Assembly: GCA_002104985.1 (NCBI GenBank)
Contig: MCGO01000040.1
Span: 1-64,000, forward strand
Length of the DNA: 64,000 nucleotides
DNA from: Rhizoclosmatium globosum
Taxonomy: Eukaryota > Chytridiomycota > Chytridiomycetes > Chytridiales > Chytriomycetaceae
Direction of reading: 5' to 3'
The notes under the pieces were generated by a model. It had not been told where the DNA came from and ran no database searches. It saw only the letters and a list, made by a program, of their open reading frames with translations. Shown here piece by piece: positions 9,321 to 21,037 of this stretch. The position numbers and the translations under genes are program-made. Position 1 is the first letter of the stretch; every line of letters starts with the position of its first letter.

Positions 9321-11508
9321 ATGGATCCGCTTTCACTCGCAGCGCATGAAACAAAGTGGCGCGTGCTTGAGCGATTTGCGCGAGTGACAGCGTACACGAG
9401 TAAGCCCCACGCCACGCCTTCCTTCAACAAACAATTCAATAACAAACAACAATCAACAAACAAACAGACACGCTTCTCTCTGCGCCAATCGCCCGGCCTC
9501 TTCTTCCCTTCCTCCCACCATCGCTTCACCCACACAACCCACACAACCCAAACAACGCACCCAACCAGGCCTTTGACGACGGCATCATCGACTACGAACC
9601 CGCGCGCGTGTACTTGGCAAAGTGGTCGCACGACCTCCAAGTGGCGCGATCGAGAGAGTTTGTCGATCAACTGAATTGGATCCAATCACCAGAACCGACT
9701 CGTTCGAAACAAACACAGAAAAGGATTTCTCGTTTGTCGATGAAAGGAAGCTCTGTCACTTGCTGCCTCAACGCTTGGCGAGTCAGGGCGGCTGGTCATG
9801 CGCAAGAACGATGCCACTTCCACGTCGTCCACTAAACAAAAGAAACTGGGCGTGTGGGACGAAACTACTCTGGCTGAAACCCAAATTGGTGCTTTTGTGG
9901 TGCTGTCAACAGATACTACTCCCCCGCCCCCGAAAGTATCCCGTCTCCTCCTCTTTCTCCTGCAGAATGGCGTCTTGGTTTGATGAATATGTTCCTGTTC
10001 CTGCCGCCCTTCCACGGCCACGAAACCATCTATTAACGACGGAAGATCCTACTACATTCAAGATGAAATCTCAGATTCAGATCGGGAAGATGTTGTTGAC
10101 TTGGGTGTTGGAAATGGTCGCATCGTTGCTGCACAATCCGAAATTCAACGGAGAATATTTGTAGGAGTACGTATATATTTCTACGTGTGAAGCGAGGCAG
10201 ACTGTGGAGAGTATTGGGTGTCGAATTGAGGAAATTCATGCGATACAGATATTCCAAACAACCCCTTTCACCAAAAAGCTGAAATATTATTTAGGGAGTT
10301 GATCCAGAACTGCGAGGACAAGTGTGGCCATTCTTATTCGACTGTATCCATGGGACTCAACACACGCGGAACGCAAGAAAATTAAAGCGAAGAATACAGC
10401 AGAATACTGGCGAATGAAGTACGAATGGTTGGCTGTTGCGGAACGATTGGGGCACCAAGATTTTGAAACCACCCCATCGACCAAGTGGGACAGGACCCTG
10501 ATGCAGACATGTATCGTGACGCGTCTATGCGTGTTGACAAAGATGTTCCGAGAACTGGTTCGTTCTATCTTGATAATCTTATGTAAAAACCAACAACTTT
10601 CAAAAAAAGACCGTGGACATCCTTTCTACAATGACCCAAACCCACCAACACCGCGACCACCTGGTGTTGGCCCCTTCTCACCGCACCAAAATATCCTCCG
10701 CGACATTCTCATTACATACGCCTGCTCTTACCCCGACAGCGACGGCATCGGCTACGTCCAAGGCCAAAGCGACCTCCTCTCACCAATCCTCATAATCTGC
10801 AACGGCGACGAAGTCGACGCCTTCTACATATTTGCCAACCTCATGTCCTCAAGAAGCAAAACTTCCTCACATCAGGCACAGGAATGCACACCACCTACAA
10901 ACCATCTCGCGACTGCTTCAAGTCACGGACCCGATCTTCCATTCGCATTTGTCAACGAAACTGGAGGGCGGAAACTTTTTCTTTACGTTTAGGTGGTTTC
11001 TTGTTTCGTTTAAGCGGGAATTTAGTTTCCAGGATACGTGTACGTTGTGGGAGGTTGTGCAAACGCGGTGGGCTGCTGGGGGCGTGAATGATTTCTTGTA
11101 TTTGTGGCGTGGCTATCTTGGATGAACATCGAGACGCCATCATGCGGTATCTTTGGACGTTTGATGAACTGTTGAAGGTGAGGCAGATAATTCCAAGTTT
11201 GAATTCTTATCGATAAATAGTACATTAACGACTTGGCGGGAGTGATTCCAATCAACTCGACTTTGGAGGCTGCTGAATTGTTATACCTACGGTTTAGAGT
11301 TCGAGCAGCGAGTCTTGGCGTTCTTCCCGTTCTTGCGGCCGAAGAGGACCCATCATCTGCCAAAAATCGAGGAAAGGGGAAAAAGAAGAAGGAGGAAATA
11401 CCAGGTTGCTTCAGAGTTGGGATGATGGAAATTTTGGATTTGATTGTTGCAAAGGAAGCTGAGGCGAGGGAGGATGTTAAAGGTGCCGGGAAAAGGAAGA
11501 CTGCGTAA
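9321..11508 (+). CDS. TBC domain Rab GTPase-activating protein (TBC1D15/Gyp7-like)
   Basis: Rab-GAP that would accelerate GTP hydrolysis on Rab proteins in endolysosomal traffic. The TBC domain starts with GVDPELRGQVWPFLFD just after an acceptor at about 10293. It continues with YPWDSTHAERK, the GYVQGQSDLLSPIL motif bearing the catalytic Gln finger (usually YVQGMSDLLSP), an LWEVVQTRW segment and YINDLAGVIPINSTLEAAE. The C-terminal tail is Lys-rich. The order and spacing are those of Gyp7/TBC1D15. At least three frame breaks are needed, among them one at about 10340 between FLFD and YPWDS and others around 10990-11110. The N-terminal exons 9321-10163 are poorly resolved, and the ATG at 9321 is a best guess. 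It sits near Rab GDI in the same window, but no operon-like link is implied. Confidence 0.75.
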
Positions 11509-11725
11509 TTTATCTATTTGATTTGATTATGGAAATAAAGGTGTTATGTCATGAAAGATACGTGTACATATAACACCGCAGATAGTTAAGTTTTTTGCGT
11601 GAATCTGTGCAGGTTATCTCATCTATCTGGAAATTCAAAGATATTATTGTTTATGTTTCCAAGGGTATTTTGCTGTGCCGCAAATCTTTCCAAAAATCTC
11701 CACCCAGATAACCAAGATAACTCAG

Positions 11726-12337
11726 ATGCAGCGCTTCCTCTCAACCAGCTACTCGTACCTTAGCAAGACTATTCGCACTTCAGCCATCCGCTCAATTCCA
11801 CAGGCCTCGTTTTCTTCCACCACTGCCACAGCGTCCTCATCCTCATCCCAAACCACCAGCACCACCACCACATATCCAGCCTTCAATCAAAACATTCATC
11901 CATACCATCCACATCAATCTTCATCAACAGCACAACTAGCCACAGACCCAACGCTCCTTCACCAGAGAATAACATCCGAAACCGCCCTCCTCCGCCAAGA
12001 ACTGATCCAAATCTACAAATTAAGTTTCAGCGACGTGCACCCGCTCCAAACAGCACAACCATCCACAAGACTCGCAGCAGTAATTCCTGGCTGACAGGAA
12101 CCCCAAAAGAGCGGCTAACCTTTTCCGAGTCGTGTGATCACTTGGAAACCTTGTGGAATCAAAGGAAGAAGCGTGGGAGAAGCTGGGCGCGGAGTGGGCA
12201 GGTGCGCGTATAGATTCGATCAATGGACAGATTCGAGCTTGGAATCTTGGAGCTGGAGCTGGGAATGCGATGGAATGTTGGAAGTACAGGCTGAAATGGA
12301 TCGCGCTGTGTTGGATCAATTGTTTGAGGATGATTGA
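11726..12337 (+). CDS. Hypothetical protein with mitochondrial-type N-terminus
   Basis: The ATG at 11726 begins an Arg/Ser/Thr-rich, acid-free N-terminus (MQRFLSTSYSYLSKTIR) typical of a mitochondrial presequence. A Ser/Thr-rich linker and a helical segment follow. The frame stops at 12094, but downstream codons to 12337 look coding in other frames, ending MLEVQAEMDRAVLDQLFEDD. One or two single-base breaks around 12085-12275 are therefore likely. No domain recognised. Confidence 0.45.
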
Positions 12338-12553
12338 AGTGTTCTATAAAACTGTTTCATATTCGCAAATTCATTTTAAGCTTGCTTATAGTATACTTCA
12401 TTGACAACAACACGATTCTCTCCATTGCTTCATGATACGTCCAATTTCTTTAATATTTGATGCAATCCTTCTGTATTAAATCTACAATGCAACGCCTTAA
12501 TGTAGTGTCTAAATAATGTATTTCTTATTCAAAGCAAAATAATAATAATGGCG

Positions 12554-14375
12554 TTAACCAATAATCACTGTTCTTTCAAGACCTTCTTCCGGATTTCGCA
12601 ACAGCAGCCAACTCACGGCGAACCATTGAAAACTCATAATCCTTGGCCCACAAGCTCCGAACGCTTCAAACAACAACCCAAACGGATTCCACCAACCACC
12701 AACTCTCTTGATTTTTCTGAATGGCGTTACTCCAAGATCGACGCACAATTCGTCGAGATACTGCTGGAACCGAGTGTTAACGTCAATAGCACGACCAATG
12801 GGAGACTCAATCAAGTGCGCACGCTTCCATTTGCGAAGAGCTTGGATGGATTCAAGCTGGGCTTCTCTGGAGGGTATTGAAGCTCTTCTCTCAAATTGGC
12901 AGTGATCCAATGAGCAGTCTAAATATTAGAGTATTGAATAAATATCAAACGTTTAGATAAAGTAACAACTTACAAGCTCGGCAATAGGAATACTCAACAA
13001 ACTGTGATTCTTCCCCATAAACGCCATGTCTTTCAAATCAGGATGAACCAAATGACGGTACAAGTAGATACCATCTTTTTCAAGCAAGTATTCCTTGCTT
13101 TTTGGCAACAAACCTTTTGCTTGAAATCAAAGCCAGTGGCCAAATGACAGTGTCCACATTCTCCATGAACGTACCATCTGTCAAAAACACTTGTCTATCT
13201 TGTAGCTTTGCGATGGAAACTCCGATGTGAGTCTTAATCTTGTTCTTCCGAGCTAGAGAATAGAAGCCTGCTGGCTCCATGGCGATTTGAACTCTAAGTC
13301 ATCCAATATACTGTAATACTTGATTAAATAACATTTTATAAATAAGAAGAAAGCTCACTGGTGCTTAGGCAAGAGTGGATTTCCCTTCCACAATCCACAA
13401 GAAACACGAACAGCAAATTGGATAAAACCCCAAAACGCTCTCGCAACAAAGCTCGTGTTTCCAACTGGATCACATTCGTCGCTCTTTGGCTTGTCCTCTC
13501 CATGAATCAGTTTCTCAAATCCTAAATGGAACCATGCAGTCATCATGGCAGTGCTCATACGATTGTATAGCAAATAGTCTGCATGGATTCCAAGAATATA
13601 CTGAGGAATCAACCAACGCGGAGTTCTTGCAACCAAATGAGTCTCTCCATGATCCCCAGCCTTACGATTTTTGACAGAACGGACAGAGAAATCAAGTCCG
13701 CTTCGACCAAACCCAAGAAGCACGACATTCCCAGTTGAAAGAATCGTTTCATCTTTCACTTCTGACGAATGCAATACTTTTCCTTGGAAAGAATCGCGTC
13801 CTTCTACGTAAGGAACCTGAAGAACACAGATAGATAAGAGACACACTCAAAACCGAAAGACACAATGCTACAAGCTGCACTATCAAACACTCACATTGGG
13901 GCAAGACGAGAAAGAACCTTGCGCATTCACGACATATCCAAATGTTTCACGGGAAACATGACCAGTGCGATCATCTCGTACAACAAGTCCCCACCCTCTC
14001 TCTCCGTCGCCGCGCTCTTCGATCGACAATACAGTATGACCAAACCGAATTCTCTTCATTACACCGTACCGTTCCGCATAGGCTGCAAAATATGGTTGCA
14101 ATTGCTGTTTGGTTGGGTGAGCTGGAGGTCGCCGAACGTGAGGGAACTCGGCGAAATAGTAAGACTGATATGTGCTGATTGAATACATCAGCTGCATGTT
14201 TGTAATATTACGGAGAGCATTACTTACTTCTGAAGTTGGGCAAACGAATAAGCTGAATTCCAAACACCTCCAACTTGATCTTGGATCTCAAACACGGTAA
14301 CGTCAAATCCGTCGTGGATCGCTGACGTGCAAAAGCTAGTCCATATGGACCAGCCCCAATGACGGCGATATGCAT
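12554..14375 (-). CDS. Flavin-containing monooxygenase-like oxidoreductase
   Basis: FAD/NADPH-dependent monooxygenase family. The ATG at 14375 starts MHIAVIGAGPYGLAFA, a Rossmann FAD-binding GxGxxG at the extreme N-terminus. A second nucleotide-binding site is seen as VVLLGFGRSGLD near 13715, with Gly-Phe-Gly replacing the more usual GxGxSA pattern. Further on a DTVIW.TGFDFKQ segment matches the family's ATG motif near 13130. Several introns are evident (for example before SEVSNALRN and around 13320). Frame breaks are seen near 14310 and twice at 13100-13145, each repairable by one base. The start is about 50 bp from the divergently transcribed TIR gene. Substrate unknown. Confidence 0.8.
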
Positions 14376-14425
14376 CTTTACAGTTCTTGCTCGCCAAATA
14401 ATTTTTTGATCAAGAATCTTGGTTA

Positions 14426-15978
14426 ATGTTCTCAAAACTGAGAGAAATGACAGGCAAGCAACATCGACCAATCTTCTCCTTCATAAGCTTACTTTCTCGC
14501 CACTAGATTCACTTCGCAGGGACTCGCGGGATTCACTTACTGTCGGAGTGCAGAACCATACAACAGAAAGCGAAAGTGGATCGCTTGCACCAGGACCAGT
14601 AACCAATTTTCTCAAGAGACAGAGCCTGAAAGCTTCCGATCAAGACTCTGAGCATATCGATTCAACGGTGGATTACGGACAGTCCACTCAGGAACTGGAA
14701 CAATTGGAAGTGGATGTTGCCCAATTTAAGGCCATGAACGTCACAACCATTGCCTCGTCACGCGGGGTCGCTGAAAACTGGTCGTGCTCGCGTGCACACG
14801 TTATTCATGATGTGTATATTAGTTACAAGCAATCACAGTATTTCTCATCGATTGAATTAGCCACTCGACTTGAGGCAATGACCACGTCAGACAGGAAAAC
14901 TGGAATCACCTGCCACCACTTTGCACTCTGCCGCAACAGAGGAGACGTCTTTGAAAAAACCTTGACAGAAGCCTTGCCAAGGTCAAAGATTTTCATCATC
15001 CTCGTATGCCCCTCCATGCTTGAAAGCTTCCAGACAGCTCACCAGAGAACAAGCTTCCCACTACAAGAGCTTGAAATGGCAATTGAGCTTGAAGGAAGAC
15101 CCAAAATCGTGCCAATCTTTTTCGGAACAAGTCCAACCCAAATCCTCCAGAATCTCGACCAATTCCCAAATGAGCCCCATTTCCAAAACCCAATGAGCCA
15201 ACGAAACTTACCTGTTCGCGAAATCGTCAAGATCCTCTGTCAAAAATGGGGCCACTTTGTCAACATCACCGACCCAGACATTGAAGGCCTCGCCGCCAAG
15301 ATATCCACAGACGTAACCAACTTGGAACAAAAAGACTTACGCTGGAAATGGCTCAACAACACATACACCCAGCCCTTCGACGCATTCATAAGTTACCGCG
15401 TCGCAACAGAAAAGAAGCTCGCCCGAAACCTGTTTTACGTGTTGAGCACGCAACGCCAAAAAGTGCAACACTTGGAACGAGGGCTGACAATCTATTTGGA
15501 CCAAATCCGGCTCGTGAATGGGGAGAATTGGGAAACGGGATTCATTAATGGTCTTCGTAATTCAAGTATGGTTCTTGTTTTGGTTTCGAGAAACGCGGTG
15601 GAAGGATTCAAGACGGCGCATGTCAGGCCAGATAACTTTTTCTTGGAGATGGAGGTTGCGTTTGATATTTTGGATCATCGACTTGATCGAGGGATTGTTA
15701 TACAACCAGTTTTCGTTGATGGGTATATTCCAAATCCACAAGACTTTCCGGATGAGTGCCATTCACACCAGTCAAGTCCACGAATGTCTACTATATCAAA
15801 TCTTATCAAGAGGCTCGTTCATTTACAAGGATTGCGTGCATACGTTACTCAAGAGGAAGGAGAGCTTGGTGCTTGTGAATCCATCGCTCCACAGGTTCTT
15901 GACAGATTGAAAGACAAGTGGGAAGTACAAAGGAAGCAAGCGGAACGAATTCTTTTGGATGGATTCATCGAAGAATAA
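14426..15978 (+). CDS. Protein with two tandem TIR-like domains
   Basis: A long uninterrupted frame (519 codons open from 14419) encodes a Ser/Thr-rich N-terminal region and two TIR-like domains. Domain 1 starts HDVYISYK near 14805 and contains a FIILVCPSMLESF strand-loop, then FPLQELEMA and a KIVPIFFG strand. Domain 2 starts FDAFISYR near 15380 and contains IYLDQIRLVNGENWETG, VLVLVSRNAVEGF, FFLEMEVAFD and IVIQPVFVDG. In each domain a Glu follows the S...F segment at the position of the catalytic Glu of NAD-cleaving TIR domains. The true start is unclear. The frame opens with TTG; an ATG at 14426 is one frame off and would need a single-base correction, and the first in-frame ATG is at 14734, just before domain 1. 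It is divergent from the FMO gene. A role in NAD metabolism or signalling is inference. Confidence 0.75.
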
Positions 15979-16150
15979 GTAACTGACACTTTACGACTCT
16001 TATAGAAACATATTAAAACTCAGTATCACATCTTAAATCAACTTTGTTTAACTCCAACACACGAACCTAGAACGACGAGGAAAAAAAAAGATGATGAACA
16101 ACACCAAAAGACGTATCACAACAAGCATAACTGCTCCTACATCCTTCCTT

Positions 16151-18304
16151 TTACTGCTGCTCAGCCAACTTCTCAACCTTTCCTTCAAGCTTCAACTCAA
16201 CACCAGTAACCCTCTTATAAATGCTCTTGACATCTTCAGTAACAGTCTCAAAGTGCGATGTCGCATCGTAACTCTTACTGATAAAGACTTGGTCCACAGT
16301 GCCGTCTTCCACTGGTTCATACAAGTCTTCGATGGCAACGAATTTCTCAATGCATTGGCCGAGGAGGGCGATACCGGCGTCACATTCCTTTTCGGGGGTG
16401 GAGGTTTCGACGATTGTCGAGACGATGGCGACGTGGAAGCCGGAGGCACAGACAGAGTGGGCGTTGGAAACGCTGGCGACGTAAATGTCTGTGTTGAATT
16501 TCGCGGGAGTTTTAGAAAAACAAAGAGCTAATTAAGGCATGGTGACATACCGTGCTGTCTCTTGACTTGGTTCTGTGGAATAACAATCTGAACAGAGTCC
16601 GAGTCGGAAGTGTTTGGAATTGGGTGGTTCAAGAAACAAATGACACGAACAACCTGTCCAACCTTCTTGACCTTGCTTGGGAAGTAAGATGGGTCTCCGA
16701 TAACGAGCTTGGCCTTGGCAACCTATTTGTTTTGATTCGATGGAAGGTGGGTGAGCTTTTCTTCCCTTCATCATCTGATTTGTAATTACCTCGCCGTCAG
16801 ACTTGACTCCAACAACCTTTCCATTCTCGTACACGATTTCTTCAATCTTCTTCTCAAGCATGTACGTACCACCGTAGATGGCAGACAAACTGTTTGCACC
16901 AATCAATACCTAATACCAATAAACAACAAAAACGACATACCGTGCAAAACTCTGTGGAAGTTCACCCAACCCATACATTGGGTAAATGTAAGGGGACTTT
17001 CCGTATCGAGCAACACTGTTCATGTACAAGCAAATCTTTTCATAAGTCTCCTTGGCAGGTTGAGTCAAGTACGAGTCGTCCAAGTGCAAAGCCAAAGCGT
17101 GACCAATAAAGTCCTGAGTTCCTGGCTCAAGACCAAACTTCTTGTACACGGCGGTCATTGGGACAGTGTTCAAGTCAAGTCCTGTTTAAGAAGATGATTA
17201 AGAATTGATGAAGGAAAAAACGACGGTAACCCAACCTTGATGAGTAGCTGGGTTCGTGAAATCATAGTTCTGAATAAACTCAAAGAAACTCTTTGCACGC
17301 CCCTTCTCAAACCATCCCATCAAAGGAGAACTAACCGCCTCCGTGTTGTTTGCAGGGACTTAGAAATCTTTCCGTCTCTGTACACGTAGGAGCCCGCGAT
17401 TTGTCTGAACTCGAGGTATCGCGTCACGTCCGTGTGGTAGAGAATGTTTGTGAATTCACCAGAGGCCATAGCGAATTTAGGGATCAAGTCAACGTTGTAG
17501 TCGCGGTCACGGCCGAGCATGGAGGGTGGTTCCATACCGGCACGGAATTTGCGGTAGAGTTGGGTGAGGTTGAGGGAGGCAGAGGCACCACCTGTATTTT
17601 TTATGGGGGTGGGTTGAAAGGAGGGTCAGGTTGCAGTTCTCAAGTGCATCGTAGGATTTGATGATTTGGATTTGTCGACAAGTGCGAGGAGTATCTTCCA
17701 TTCTATCCACTTGTCCGAGACGATTGTAGGTTGATGCATTACATTGAGGCTGTGCTCTTTCTCAGAGTACAGATCCACCACTCGCGCCCACTGCTACACC
17801 ACGAACAAGATATCCAAGCGCATAATATCAAAGACAAAGACGCACCGTAGTAGTCGTTGCGGTCCATGTGAAGGACCTTCTTTCCCTCAACAGAGAGAAG
17901 ACCAGAGAGGATACACTCAGTAAGACCGGTTCCGAGCACGATAACGTCGTATTGTTCGTCCTGTTGAAACCGAGTTAGGAAGAGTCAGGAAGAGGGAGGG
18001 AGAGAGAGAGGAAGGGAGGAGGGATTGGCGGGATTGGTCAATTGTGGGGCCAATGTGCTCAAGTTTAACGTCTGATGCATCAACCGGTCTTATAAGCGTT
18101 CTCAGTCTCAGTTGGACACTATAGGAGCCTTGCAGATCAGGAATCCGATTTGACGTGGAACCAACGAGAGGCCCTCCTTCAATCTCAAAGACTGTCCTTC
18201 AAAGCCAGCCAGGACAATTGTCCATTAATTGACAGTGAATCCAGAGTGCAATAGCGATGAGTGTGCACTAAGGACGACAGAACACCAAAAACACAACACA
18301 CCAT
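16151..18304 (-). CDS. GDI1: Rab GDP-dissociation inhibitor (GDI)
   Basis: Extracts GDP-bound prenylated Rabs from membranes. The coding body runs from [16 protein letters not shown] (exon 17961-17846) through MDRNDYYGG, with an intron at 17592-17845. [23 protein letters not shown], an intron at 17182-17235, and GLDLNTVPM follow. Then come [29 protein letters not shown] and [13 protein letters not shown], to the stop at 16151-16153. No ATG precedes DEQYDV. A clean acceptor (TTTCAACAG) does, so the Met must come from an upstream exon. The only ATG directly followed by a GT donor is at 18304-18302, which would make a 340 bp first intron. A single-base loss at about 17356-17361 splits DGKISK from VPANNTEAV. 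In an essential gene this is more likely a sequence error than a mutation. Confidence 0.9.
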
Positions 18305-18352
18305 TTTGATTCAAAGTTTTTCGACAACCACCCTCACATCCAATCGAATAAC

Positions 18353-20829
18353 ATGCTTTCTACATCAGCCTCCTCGTCTTCATCATCGACATCAGCGACT
18401 TCGACGAGTGGATTCGACGCGTTGGCGACAGTTGCGCAAGTTGGAAGCGACTGCTTTCAAACCACGAACAAACCACGCGAAACACTCGATTTGATTCAGA
18501 GTGGAAAGACGGTGCGTTGCGATTTGATTCGAGTGGATCCTTCTTTTAAAGTACCTAATGTATCCACTCACGTATCCAGGCAGCAGTCGAACACTTGAAT
18601 GGCGCCAACCGGAAACACACCACAGCAGTCCGCCTCAAACTGCGACTGCTTCAGGACGACCGAAGAAAGATTACAAAGAACGAACTGAGGAGGAATCAAC
18701 TGGTTCCTGCGAAGATGGACCTGGCCTTTGCCTCCTTTTGTTTGGTGGTAACTTGCTCACTACAAGGAGGAGAACCAACCACTAACAAATCACAGGCCCC
18801 AACTAGTCCCGACCTGGTTGTTCCGTCACTGCCCACTCTCGATTGGCTGAATGGCTGCTGCTTCCATCCCACTCCACCTGCCCCACAACAACCACAACAA
18901 CAACGCGTTTCTCCACAAACACAGCATTCAATCAGCCAGCAGCAACATCAACACCAAAGATCGCAGTCACATCCGATCCCTTCATCGTGTCAACAACCAC
19001 CACCATTAAATCCATTCTCGGACACTCACTCAAACTCCATTATTCCTCCTTCCCACCAACCACATCCGAAACAACAACACAGACAACAAATCCCGCATCA
19101 GCAACAGAATGTAGCTCCGCCGCCTAAACAAGTCTCGACATCATCTATTCAAATTCAAACTGTACCCATACCTCCTACACCGACCTCCTCCATTCAAACT
19201 ATGACTGATCCTATTCCACCTCCTCGCCCCCCACCAAAACCAATCACGCGTGAATTCGGTGTCCAGACAGATCCTTTTATCATGCCTTCTGTGCCTCCTA
19301 TCATTCCTGCAAAGTATACCATTGTTATTATCATTTGATTTGTATTCTCATTTGTGATTTGGCAGAGATCCCTCTCCAACTCGGATGACGAAATGGTAAT
19401 GGACGATTCACCACCTCCGAAACCTCGTGGCGGTGGATTCATCACAGCACTTGCGAAAAAGGTTGTATATCCATCATCTATCGATTTGTACTCATTGATT
19501 GAATATAGGGTATCGACGATCAAGCTAAAGGAATCAAACCGAATCAGCAACAGCCAAAACAAATGAGTAAACCGAGTGGTCTTGTAAAGTCCAACGGAAA
19601 GTTCAAGACGCCCTTCAAACAACCTGACGAACCAGCACCACAACCCACTGATACCAAAAAGTCAAACGACCCACCCGTTGATGACAGACTCAAAAACATT
19701 GACCCGCATGTACGAAGCCATCATGAACGAAGTAGTCGACGGTGGAAAAGACGTTACCTGGTACCTACCTAACACACTTACCCCTCACCCCCCTAACAGC
19801 ATCATACCCCAAAAATCAGGGACGACATCGCCGGCCTCGACCACGCCAAAAAGACAATCCAAGAAGTAGTAGTCTGGCCAATGTCCCGCCCCGACATATT
19901 CTACGGCATCCGCGCGCCCCCAAAAGGCCTCCTCCTCTTCGGCCCCCCAGGAACCGGCAAAACCCTCATTGGAAAATGCATAGCAACCCAATCCGGCGCG
20001 AAATTCTTTTCAATCTCGTCGTCCTCACTAACCTCGAAGTGGGTTGGCGATGGCGAAAAGATGGTGCGTGCTTTGTTTGCTGTGGCGAGGGTTCATCAGC
20101 CGTCTGTGATTTTCATGGATGAGATTGATAGTTGTTGACGCAGAGGACGGATGGGGAGGTGGAGAGTACGAGGAGGATTAAGACGGAGTTTTTGGTGCAG
20201 TTTGATGGGTGTGGGACTAGTAGTGAGGATCGGATTTTGTTGATTGGTACTGTTTTTATTTTTTGTGGTTCGGAGGACTGACGGGTGAATTTCAGGTGCA
20301 ACGAATCGACCACATGAAATTGATGAGGCTGCTCGTCGTCGATTTAGGAAGAAATTGTGAGTTTTTTTTCGTCTATGATATTAAATTTGAAGGAAAGGTA
20401 CATCCCACTCCCAGAACCGAAAGCCGTGAAGCATTACTCTCACATCATCTCAAAAAAGAACGCCACACTCTATCTGACCAAGACCTCGTCAACTAGTTTC
20501 AATGACGGAAGGTACTCTGGCTCTGATATGGACGGTCTCGTACGTGAAGCGCTCTTGGTACTCCTTCAATCTTCTCCCAGCATTATTCTTCTAAACAACT
20601 ACATATATCTAAACAACTACATTTAGGACCCATAAGAAGACTCTCAGGCTCAATTCTTGACATTGCAGTGAAAGATGTCCCCCCAATGACGTTTGCCGAC
20701 TTCCAAGACGCGCTGACACAAGTCAAGGCAAGTGTGACGGAACGCGACTTGGATTTGTATTTGAAGTTTGATGCTGAGTTTGGGTCGTCGCTGGTGCAAG
20801 AGTTTGAAATTGGGTTTTTTGAAAAGTAA
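18353..20829 (+). CDS. FIGNL1: Fidgetin-like 1 AAA ATPase
   Basis: Meiotic-clade AAA ATPase (fidgetin/spastin/katanin group), linked in other organisms to RAD51 removal and recombination control. The N-terminus starts with a Ser-rich stretch, then a conserved helical segment ([18 protein letters not shown]), then a Gln/Pro-rich low-complexity region (about 18870-19300). The FIGNL1 signature GIDDQAKGI is encoded after an intron near 19510. The AAA module has [19 protein letters not shown], Walker A GPPGTGKT, a SKWVGDGEK pore loop, Walker [19 protein letters not shown] and the C-terminal SLGPIRRL with a vps4-like end. A single T appears missing at about 20130-20138, where DEIDS runs into a premature TGA; the downstream frame resumes with LTQRTDGE. 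The start is 48 bp from the proposed GDI start. Confidence 0.9.
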
Positions 20830-21037
20830 AGGCATGTCTCACGTATTTATAAGTTATTTGAATTTTCCATGGAGGACTTTGAATCAAAGACTGTTTCATT
20901 CCTTACGGAGACAAACCCACTCATTTAGTCAAATAAAATAGATTTTATTTTTCGTAACTTGTTAGATTTATATTTCAATCTATCCCACATTATATAAAGA
21001 TATGAAACAAGTAGGTTCCAGTTAAACCCATGTTATT
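20830..21037. other. Convergent 3' region
   Basis: AT-rich sequence between the stops of FIGNL1 (plus) and the first ATPase copy (minus). AATAAAATAG occurs around 20932 and probably serves 3' end formation. Nothing else seen. Confidence 0.5.

Noticed and set aside
9317..9685. Minus-strand ORF opposite the TBC gene start
   Set aside because: Low-complexity Trp/Val-rich translation of an intron and the 5' part of the plus-strand gene; no supporting features.
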